Made by a program: the position numbers and the translations under genes. The notes below the pieces were generated by a model that saw nothing but the letters and a program-made list of their open reading frames with translations, searched no databases and was not told where the DNA came from. Source: Fen-1077 sp050014355 (lineage in GTDB: Bacteria; Chloroflexota; Dehalococcoidia; Dehalococcoidales; RBG-16-60-22). Taken from it: a DNA stretch of 7,621 nt. The DNA lies in contig JBEKDL010000083.1 in the NCBI GenBank assembly GCA_050014355.1, positions 1 to 7,621 of the forward strand, written 5' to 3'. Of this stretch, positions 1 through 5,215 are shown in pieces (the first letter of the stretch is position 1; the number at the start of each line of letters is the position of its first letter).

Positions 1-1197
1 GCGTTCGCGGGCGCGGGGCCGGCCGGCTCTTTCATGGGCGGCCACGGCGAGAACATGCTCGGCGTGGAATGGGTCATGCCCAATGGAGAAATTCTACGAA
101 CCGGCGCACTGGGCTCGAGGCTAGGATGGTTCTGCGGCGAAGGTCCCGGCCCGAGTGTCCGCAGCATTATCCGCGGAGGACTGGGAAACCAGGGCGGCCT
201 GGGCGTTTTCACCAAAATCGCCCTTAAGCTTTTCCCCTGGCCCGGCCCGTCATATTTACCTGTCGCGGGAAGGCCGCCGGCATATAGGGCGGTGCTGCCG
301 GACAATTTCAGGGCTTACACCGTCGCTTTCCCGACGTGGCAGGCGTATTCCGACGCTTCCCATAAAATCTGGGACGCGGAAATCGGCTATATCGCTCACC
401 GGCAGTTCAATATGTTCGGCCGCGACCTCAAGTGGGCGATGGTCAAGGTTCTGACCGACCCCACCAGGACGCTTTCCGATCTCGAAGACCTGATGAAAGA
501 CCAGGAGGTGGTAAAAATCACGGAGACGATGAAGCGTGATTTCCAGCTTATACTGGCAGGCATGACCCCGCGCGATATCGCCTGGCAGGAGAAAGCCCTG
601 AATGAAATCCTGGCGGAAGTCAAAGGCTGGAAAGTCAAAGCCATGCTTGACCCGGATATCAAAGACTGGTCGCTTATCTATATGCTCCGGCTGGGACACA
701 AGAACCTGAACCTCGTCTACGGCGGCGGCTATGACGGCTGCTTCGGGCTGGCGGGCTCGCCGGACTACGGCATCCAGTACATCGAAGAAGCCTCGGAGTT
801 TAAGAAGGAATGGGAAAAGAAAGGCGCCATGGTGGCCGCCGGCGGCGATTGTACGATGGGAGGCATCGGGGTCATGGGGGGCGGCGGCGTGACGGTCTGG
901 GAGAACTTCGCGCATTTCGACCCGTATAACAAGTACTCCACAGAAGGCACACTGGAGTTTTTCAACGCCACAGCTAAACTCGGCGCGGAAAAGGGGTGGG
1001 GTCCCGCAATGGAAAAGCAGAACGACTCCGCGCGCTGGACTGACGGTTACGCGACGCCCAAGGATATACGTGAAAAGCTCCTAAAATCGTCAGCGCAGCC
1101 TTCCGCGTTCCGCTACCAGAAGCGCATCCGGGAAATTTTCGACCCCAATGACCTCGGCGACACGTATTACCGGACGCTGGATGAGTCAGGGGAATAA
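1..1197 (+). CDS. FAD-linked oxidase (GlcD/VAO superfamily), 5'-truncated by the window edge
   Basis: The reading frame is open from base 1 and enters mid-domain, so the ATG at 34 is an internal Met; 398 residues are visible. The first ~75 residues look like the C-terminal half of a PCMH-type FAD-binding domain (FAD_binding_4): a glycine-rich FMGGHGENML segment (11-20), then a strand plus PNGEILRTG, then GGLGVFTKIALKLF (65-78), matching the GTLGIITEATLKL-like region of the family. The rest is the substrate-binding cap domain, ending in the VAO-family C-terminal hallmark IFDPNDLGD (379-387). Such enzymes oxidise hydroxy acids, alcohols or phenols with FAD in the cytoplasm and pass electrons to a partner protein. 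The substrate is unknown. It is the first visible gene of a likely operon, 38 nt upstream of the mmsA-like gene. The FAD contacts that would show covalent or non-covalent binding lie outside the window. The family call is firm; the specific function is open. Confidence 0.88.
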   Translation, partial: AFAGAGPAGSFMGGHGENMLGVEWVMPNGEILRTGALGSRLGWFCGEGPGPSVRSIIRGGLGNQGGLGVFTKIALKLFPWPGPSYLPVAGRPPAYRAVLPDNFRAYTVAFPTWQAYSDASHKIWDAEIGYIAHRQFNMFGRDLKWAMVKVLTDPTRTLSDLEDLMKDQEVVKITETMKRDFQLILAGMTPRDIAWQEKALNEILAEVKGWKVKAMLDPDIKDWSLIYMLRLGHKNLNLVYGGGYDGCFGLAGSPDYGIQYIEEASEFKKEWEKKGAMVAAGGDCTMGGIGVMGGGGVTVWENFAHFDPYNKYSTEGTLEFFNATAKLGAEKGWGPAMEKQNDSARWTDGYATPKDIREKLLKSSAQPSAFRYQKRIREIFDPNDLGDTYYRTLDESGE

Positions 1198-1217
1198 ACG
1201 TTATTTCAAAATCAATC

Positions 1218-1223
1218 AGGAGG
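1218..1223 (+). promoter_or_regulatory. Shine-Dalgarno site of the mmsA-like gene
   Basis: AGGAGG lies 12 nt before the ATG at 1236. The spacing is a little long, but this is the only strong ribosome-binding site in the 38-nt gap, and the next residues align with the N-terminus of the MMSDH family (NYIGGEWV at 16-23), which supports this start. Confidence 0.7.
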
Positions 1224-1235
1224 AATACTGTTCAG

Positions 1236-2726
1236 ATGGCTTTTCTCGAAGAACCGATTAAACAGGTAAAAAACATTAAAAACTATATCGGCGGGGAATG
1301 GGTCGAGTCTAAAGGCGAGATAGTGGATGTCGTGAATCCTGCCACAAATAAAGTCATAGCTAGAGTGCCAGTATCCACAAAGGAAGAAATCGATAGAGCG
1401 GTAGCCGCGGCCAGAGATGCCTTTCCGGACTGGCGCCGGACAACACCGCTGGCCAGGTCCAGACTGCTTTTCAGGCTGAAGGAGCTGCTCGAAGAGAATT
1501 TCGAGGAGGTCAGCCGCATCCAGACGCAGGAGCACGGCAAGACCATCGATGAATCGCGCGGCGAGACCCGGCGCGGCATCGAGAACGTCGAGGTCGCCTG
1601 CGGTATTCCGACTTTGATGCAGGGATATTACTCGGAGGATATCGCCACCGGCATCGACGAGTGGGTCATCCCCACGCCGCTGGGCGTCTTCGGCATTATC
1701 GGCCCGTTCAACTTCCCCTTCATGATTCCGCTCTGGTCGGCGCCCTACGCGGTGGCCACCGGGAACTGCATCGTAATTAAGCCTTCTAGCGAAGTGCCCA
1801 ACAGCCAGAACCGCCTGGCCGAGCTGGTCGAGGAAGCCGGATTCCCGCCGGGTGTCTGGAACGTGGTGCACGGCGGCCGGACGGTGGTCAACGGGATGCT
1901 GGAGCACCCCGGCATCGCCGGTATAACGTTTGTCGGCTCGACGCCCACCGGACGCGATGTGATTTACCGCAAATGTGGCGAGACGGGCAAAAGAGTCATC
2001 GCGCAGTGTGGCGCTAAAAACTTCATGTCCATCATGCCCGACTGCGATATCGACCGCACTGTAGCCGCCATGATGACGTCATTTTTCGGCAATGCCGGGC
2101 AGCGGTGCCTGGCGGCCGCCAACGCTGTTATCGTGGGCGATGGTGATTCGTTTTATCAAAAGTTCGTCGCCAAAGTCCTCGAACAGGCGTCTAAGATTAA
2201 GGTCGGCTACGGGCTGGACGAGTCTATCCAGATGGGCCCAGTGCGCGATAAAGAGAAGAAGGCTAAAATTGTGAAATACATCGAAACCGGCGTTAAAGAG
2301 GGGGCTAAACTGTCGCTGGATGGCCGCAAACCCAAAGTGCTCGGCGGGTATCCGGACACCTGCTTCCTCGGGCCGACGGTCTTTGAAAACGTGACACCGG
2401 ACATGAAAATCGGCTCCGAGGAAATCTTCGGGCCGGTGATGTCCATCATGCGCGCCAAGAATTTACAGGAAGCTATCGAAATCAGCAACGCCAACCGGTT
2501 CGGCAACGGCCATTCGATATTTACGTCGGACGGCAAAAACGCCCGGGAGTTCCAGTACAACGTCAACAGCGGCAACGTGGGCATCAACATCGGCATCGTG
2601 GCACCGGTGGCGCTGTTCCCCTTCAGCGGCATGAAGGACTCGTTCTTCGGCGTGCTGCACACGCAGGGCAAGGAAGCCATCCGCTTTTTCACCGAGAGCA
2701 AAGTAGTCATTCAACGGTGGTTCTAA
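1236..2726 (+). CDS. mmsA: Methylmalonate-semialdehyde dehydrogenase family, CoA-acylating (MmsA/IolA-like)
   Basis: This is a 496-residue cytoplasmic aldehyde dehydrogenase, full length for the family. Known members convert methylmalonate semialdehyde to propionyl-CoA, or malonate semialdehyde to acetyl-CoA, with NAD+ and CoA and loss of CO2. Visible motifs in order: PFNFP (157-161, oxyanion Asn159), IKPSS (181-185, cofactor Lys182), FVGSTPTG (232-239), CGAKN (258-262), GQRC (288-291) with catalytic Cys291, EEIFGP (395-400) and FPFSG (461-465). The general-base Glu of hydrolytic ALDHs (ELGGK motif) is replaced by the CGAKN motif, as in CoA-acylating MMSDH. The two arginines tied to substrate carboxylate recognition in this family appear present (Arg113 in RGIENVE, Arg290 before the Cys). 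Oddities: AKNF where AKNH is usual, NIGIVAP for NVPIPVP (451-457), and SGMKDS for SGWKGS (464-469), so the substrate may differ. It is flanked by an FAD oxidase and a ferritin-like gene, with no valine or inositol genes in view. The symbol marks the family, not a proven substrate. Confidence 0.9.
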   Translation: MAFLEEPIKQVKNIKNYIGGEWVESKGEIVDVVNPATNKVIARVPVSTKEEIDRAVAAARDAFPDWRRTTPLARSRLLFRLKELLEENFEEVSRIQTQEHGKTIDESRGETRRGIENVEVACGIPTLMQGYYSEDIATGIDEWVIPTPLGVFGIIGPFNFPFMIPLWSAPYAVATGNCIVIKPSSEVPNSQNRLAELVEEAGFPPGVWNVVHGGRTVVNGMLEHPGIAGITFVGSTPTGRDVIYRKCGETGKRVIAQCGAKNFMSIMPDCDIDRTVAAMMTSFFGNAGQRCLAAANAVIVGDGDSFYQKFVAKVLEQASKIKVGYGLDESIQMGPVRDKEKKAKIVKYIETGVKEGAKLSLDGRKPKVLGGYPDTCFLGPTVFENVTPDMKIGSEEIFGPVMSIMRAKNLQEAIEISNANRFGNGHSIFTSDGKNAREFQYNVNSGNVGINIGIVAPVALFPFSGMKDSFFGVLHTQGKEAIRFFTESKVVIQRWF

Positions 2727-2741
2727 GGGGGACAGTCAAAA

Positions 2742-3182
2742 ATGATAATACATACCGCGTCCGAGGGCATCACGCTGGCCCGGAGGCTGGAAAATGACTC
2801 GGCGGCCTTTTATCAGGCGCTAGCGAAAAAATATCCGCAGGACGCTGAAACCTTTCTGTCTTGCGCCGGAGAAAACAAGAGGAATATCACCCAGATAGAG
2901 CGTTCTTATTACGGCGTGATTACCGACGCCATCGAAGGGGGCTACGCGTTCAACCTGGAAGCCGAAAACTACCTGTTTAAGACGGAAATCCCGGACAAGG
3001 CCAGGTACGGGGACGTCCTGAAGCAGGCCGCGGCGATAGAGGAGAAAATTACCGGTTTTTATACCACCGCGGCGGAGCAGTCCCGCGCGCTGATGGCGGA
3101 CGTGCCGCGCACTTTCCTGCTGGTAGCGAAAAAAAGAGAAACCAGAAAAGCCAGGATACAGGAACTTATAGCCAAAGCATAG
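2742..3182 (+). CDS. Small ferritin-like (rubrerythrin-like) four-helix protein, ligands degenerate
   Basis: A 146-residue soluble protein with no signal peptide or membrane segment. It starts 15 nt after the mmsA-like stop; an AGGGGGA site (2726-2732) overlaps that stop and sits 9 nt before the ATG. The predicted layout is four helices: about 6-31, 34-57, 63-80/88-113 and 117-145. The patterns resemble rubrerythrin-type ferritin-like domains: LENDSAAFY (16-24), AGENKRNITQIE (42-53, compare A-E-E-E-K-R-H-I-E), AAIEEKITGFY (97-107) and a terminal helix LLVAKKRETRKARIQEL (126-142). Canonical diiron ligands are only partly kept: Glu17, Glu44 and Glu100/101 could serve, but the helix-2 His is Asn48 and the helix-4 E-x-x-H is replaced by Lys/Arg. 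No rubredoxin Cys4 domain follows. It is the last gene before the terminator. The gene is well supported by frame, start site and spacing. The fold call is moderate, and iron binding is doubtful. It may be a partner or stabilising protein of the upstream enzymes (inference). Confidence 0.75.
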   Translation: MIIHTASEGITLARRLENDSAAFYQALAKKYPQDAETFLSCAGENKRNITQIERSYYGVITDAIEGGYAFNLEAENYLFKTEIPDKARYGDVLKQAAAIEEKITGFYTTAAEQSRALMADVPRTFLLVAKKRETRKARIQELIAKA

Positions 3183-3192
3183 ACACACTGTC

Positions 3193-3214
3193 ATTCCCGC
3201 GCGCAGGCGGGAAT
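3193..3214. repeat. Short palindrome of the ATTCCC...GGGAAT dispersed-repeat type
   Basis: ATTCCCGC (3193-3200) and GCGGGAAT (3207-3214) form a perfect 8-bp inverted repeat around a 6-nt GCGCAG loop, with flanks TC and CC. Palindromes of this kind (tcATTCCCGCG..GGCGGGAATcc) are scattered between genes in many bacteria, and the Neisseria dRS3 element shares the ATTCCC/GGGAAT ends with 8 nt between them rather than the 10 here. It sits 10 nt after a stop codon and before the terminator. Only one copy lies in this window, so its repeat status is from general knowledge. Confidence 0.5.
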
Positions 3215-3239
3215 CCAGAGCCGGGGAAAAGGGGCTGGC

Positions 3240-3270
3240 AAGGGCGGGTCAATGACCCGCCCTTTTGTTT
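3240..3270 (+). terminator. Rho-independent terminator of the FAD oxidase-mmsA-ferritin-like operon
   Basis: AAGGGCGGGTC (3240-3250) pairs perfectly with GACCCGCCCTT (3254-3264) across a 3-nt AAT loop, an 11-bp GC-rich stem followed by TTGTTT. It ends the + strand operon 57 nt after the last stop. The stop codon of the convergent - strand gene (3273-3275) lies just beyond it. Read on the - strand the stem is followed only by UU and then GC-rich sequence, so it may act weakly in that direction. Confidence 0.85.
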
Positions 3271-3272
3271 AA

Positions 3273-5018
3273 TTAAACAAACCGCGGCGCACCGGGCAGG
3301 GCATCTCTTAGTGGCGGTTTCACCGGCGCAATTTCCGCCGCCTCCGGAATAACGGGCAAAAGCAGGTGGGAGGGGTGCGCCACGTCGTGGTAGATGGTGA
3401 TTTCATTCTTTTCCGGGTTCAGGGGCCTTTCCGCGTATTGTGATGAACTGTCCCAGGTGGAAAACAGCGCATCGTCGCTGGCGATTTTCAGCCAGATGCG
3501 GCAGCCTTTTCTGAAAGTCTTAAACACCGGCTGCATTTCAATCTGGAACTCGTATATCGTATCCGGTTTCAGGTCGGCGGGATTGCGGTAAGTGTGCCAG
3601 GGCAGGCCCGGCCGTGAACGCTTTTCATCCACTTCCCGGAACTTGGCTTTCAACGAGCCCCAGCTCCATACCTGGACATTTTTAGGCGTCCACGGGTCGT
3701 TCGCTTCGGGCTTTATCTCCGGATGGCCGGTGACGGGGTTAAGCGGCACGCCTTCCGGCACCATCTCGCCCATCTTCACGAAAAACGACCAATCGGAAGT
3801 TATTTCTTCGGCTGTCGCGGCGTACAGGGTAAAGCTGACCGGGCCGCATACCTTAAGGTCTTTTTCGAGGGGAGGGGATATATAGTTGACATAATATGGC
3901 TCGTTAGCTTTGGAAACGGTAAAGGGCAAACCATAAGCAGCCGTCAGCGCTGTATTCAGACTGATATTATGGTAGACGTCTGGATTTTCTTTTTTCCCCG
4001 ATTTTACGGTGCTAAGAATATTAAGGCCGTGTAAATAATACTTCGTCCAACGGGTACGTGTGGGAGGGTACTCATTTTCATAGCGCCACCGGCCGGTACC
4101 GCTATCGAAAATAGCCACTTCCGGCTCGTCCATGATGCCGGTATTAATACCTTTAAGCCAGTAGTCGAACCAGCGCAGGATATACTGGTTAAAGGCCGTC
4201 GTCTCGAAAATCCACGGCTGGTAGTTCTCATTGGTCCAGGGCGTTACCACCAGTTTCTTCGGCGCTTTAATTTCAGGGTAAGAACGCAGGTGGTAGACAG
4301 CGTGCAGGCGGTTGGGCACGTTTAAAATATTCAACACCGGGGTCTTGATGCGGGATATAGTCTTCCAGCCGCCGCCGTGCCCCCACCAGAACGGCCCGTC
4401 CTGGGTGTTGGCCAGGATTTCACTCACGATGTTCATCGGCGGCTCTTTGCCAGACACCGGCCCCGGCCAGATGGCGCCATTTACCAGCCCGGAGATTAAA
4501 TTCAGGACGAAAGGCTTGCGCTGGACGCCTCCCGGATAGCAAAGCCCCCGGTAGTTATCCGTCGTCGCCAGCACCGCCAGCGCTTTAAGGTGAGGGGGGT
4601 TAAAGGGGGCGGTTATCCACTGCATAACGCCGTAGCCGGAAGCGCCCATCATGCCCACACTGCCATTACACCAGGGCTGGGCCGCCATCCATTCTATCAG
4701 GTCGTAGCCGTCGCGGGCGGCCTGGGGACTCTGGAAGGTGAACTCGCCTTCGTTAATACCGCTGCCCCTTTCGGCGGCCTGGACGCAGACATAGCCGTGA
4801 GCGCAGTAAAACACCGGCTTGGCGCTCTCGAAAAAGCGCTCCTTCTGGAAAGGGGAATAGGCGAAAACGACCGGCCAGGGACCCTTACCTTTCGCGGGGC
4901 GGTAAATATCTACCGCGATTTTCACGCCGTCGCGCATGGGGACAAACACGTTCTTTTCCAGTCGAACGCCCGGGGGCACCGCCTGGGGGTAAACGATATT
5001 CAAATATTTATTGTTCAT
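3273..5018 (-). CDS. CocE/NonD family (peptidase S15-like) alpha/beta hydrolase with degenerate catalytic triad
   Basis: A 581-residue protein, a normal length for the CocE/NonD family, with no signal peptide. The N-terminal region EKNVFVPMRDGVKIAVDIYRP (21-41) is the family's usual opening strand. ERGSGINEGEF (83-93) matches the family's RG-GxSxG-like strand/turn, and DGYDLIEWMAAQPWCNGSVGMMGASGYG (103-130) holds the nucleophile elbow, Ser127 in G-A-S-G-Y-G (usually G-x-S-Y-x-G). From about 350 to 550 follows the jelly-roll XPDP C-terminal domain. Family members hydrolyse esters, amides or X-Pro peptides (cocaine esterase, glutaryl-acylases, X-Pro dipeptidyl-peptidase). By motif alignment the acid position (TPVLxxxxWYD) reads TPVLNILNVPN, giving Asn236, and the histidine position (PWxH) reads PWTN, giving Asn263. 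Activity is therefore doubtful or uses other residues. The start is fixed by an AAAGGAGA site 4 nt upstream (complement of 5023-5030). The gene is transcribed divergently from the right-hand operon, and its job in the cluster is unknown. Confidence 0.88.
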   Translation of the reverse strand: MNNKYLNIVYPQAVPPGVRLEKNVFVPMRDGVKIAVDIYRPAKGKGPWPVVFAYSPFQKERFFESAKPVFYCAHGYVCVQAAERGSGINEGEFTFQSPQAARDGYDLIEWMAAQPWCNGSVGMMGASGYGVMQWITAPFNPPHLKALAVLATTDNYRGLCYPGGVQRKPFVLNLISGLVNGAIWPGPVSGKEPPMNIVSEILANTQDGPFWWGHGGGWKTISRIKTPVLNILNVPNRLHAVYHLRSYPEIKAPKKLVVTPWTNENYQPWIFETTAFNQYILRWFDYWLKGINTGIMDEPEVAIFDSGTGRWRYENEYPPTRTRWTKYYLHGLNILSTVKSGKKENPDVYHNISLNTALTAAYGLPFTVSKANEPYYVNYISPPLEKDLKVCGPVSFTLYAATAEEITSDWSFFVKMGEMVPEGVPLNPVTGHPEIKPEANDPWTPKNVQVWSWGSLKAKFREVDEKRSRPGLPWHTYRNPADLKPDTIYEFQIEMQPVFKTFRKGCRIWLKIASDDALFSTWDSSSQYAERPLNPEKNEITIYHDVAHPSHLLLPVIPEAAEIAPVKPPLRDALPGAPRFV

Positions 5019-5022
5019 GGCA

Positions 5023-5030
5023 TCTCCTTT
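5023..5030 (-). promoter_or_regulatory. Shine-Dalgarno site of the CocE-like gene
   Basis: Read on the - strand, AAAGGAGA precedes the ATG (complement of 5016-5018) by 4 nt, a strong site that decides the start. Confidence 0.75.
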
Positions 5031-5046
5031 CCAGACATTCGCTAAG

Positions 5047-5076
5047 ATTTTAATCCAGATGACAGAGCGTAATCAA
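5047..5076 (-). promoter_or_regulatory. Putative sigma70 promoter of the CocE-like gene
   Basis: Read on the - strand: -35 TTGATT (complement of 5071-5076), an 18-nt spacer, -10 TAAAAT (complement of 5047-5052). The -10 matches consensus at five of six positions and the -35 at four of six. It predicts a transcript start near 5040 and a leader of about 20 nt holding the Shine-Dalgarno site. A perfect TTTCCGGAAA palindrome (5078-5087) abuts the upstream side of the -35 box. This is a prediction from sequence only. Confidence 0.45.
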
Positions 5077-5115
5077 TTTTCCGGAAAGAATTCCCCGATG
5101 AAAAGAAGCGCAAAA

Positions 5116-5145
5116 TTGCAGCAAGCGCGAGCCATATGCTACTAT
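5116..5145 (+). promoter_or_regulatory. Putative sigma70 promoter of the FAD oxidase / Fe-S protein operon
   Basis: -35 TTGCAG (5116-5121), an 18-nt spacer, -10 TACTAT (5140-5145). The match to consensus is moderate (three and four of six). It predicts a start near 5152 and a leader of about 64 nt. The -10 box lies on the left arm of the inverted repeat at 5134-5169, which suggests control by a repressor or another dimeric regulator. Confidence 0.4.
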
Positions 5146-5169
5146 GCTCACAAGGCATCTGTAGCATAT
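5134..5169. promoter_or_regulatory. Inverted repeat, candidate operator
   Basis: ATATGCTAC (5134-5142) and GTAGCATAT (5161-5169) are perfect 9-bp inverted arms separated by 18 nt. Beyond the core the arms stay alike, with TATGC on the left and AGATGC on the right when both are read inward. TATGCT also recurs within the left side (5135-5140 and 5143-5148). The arms are centred about 27 nt apart, near two and a half helical turns. The position over the predicted -10 box and start site fits a transcription-factor operator. A weak hairpin in the DNA is the alternative. Confidence 0.5.
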
Positions 5170-5206
5170 CTTACCTGAATGGACGGCTGACTCAATTTTT
5201 TACCGT

Positions 5207-5211
5207 GGAGG
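5207..5211 (+). promoter_or_regulatory. Shine-Dalgarno site of the second FAD oxidase gene
   Basis: GGAGG lies 4 nt before the ATG at 5216, short spacing but the only good site nearby. The next in-frame Met codons are at residues 18 and 69, so the upstream ATG is preferred. Confidence 0.6.
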
Positions 5212-5215
5212 CTCT

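Noticed and set aside
34..36. ATG at 34 as the start of the first FAD oxidase
   Set aside because: The frame is open from base 1, the residues before it (ending GPAGSF) continue the domain, no ribosome-binding site precedes it, and the protein would lack most of its FAD domain.
256..915. Long - strand reading frame (219 codons) inside the first FAD oxidase
   Set aside because: It lies antisense to a clearly conserved coding region, its protein has no recognisable motif, and its composition is typical of the shadow of a GC-rich gene.
1212..1907. Long - strand reading frame (231 codons) opposite the mmsA-like gene
   Set aside because: It is antisense to conserved ALDH motifs, has no family resemblance, and offers no supporting start site, so it is a shadow frame.
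3193..3214. CRISPR repeat unit or phage attachment site
   Set aside because: There is only one copy, no spacer array, and no integrase or phage gene nearby.
3240..3264. Terminator hairpin as an efficient bidirectional terminator for the CocE-like gene
   Set aside because: On the - strand the stem is followed by UU and then GC-rich sequence, so the U-tract is missing; a weak effect is possible but not supported.
3273..5018. CocE-like gene as a pseudogene because of its lost triad residues
   Set aside because: The frame is uninterrupted at full family length, with intact N- and C-terminal domains and good expression signals, so decay is less likely than changed function.
4590..5045. + strand reading frame (151 codons) opposite the 5' end of the CocE-like gene
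   Set aside because: It mirrors the conserved N-terminal and nucleophile-elbow coding region, has no recognised motifs, and would run into the divergent promoter.
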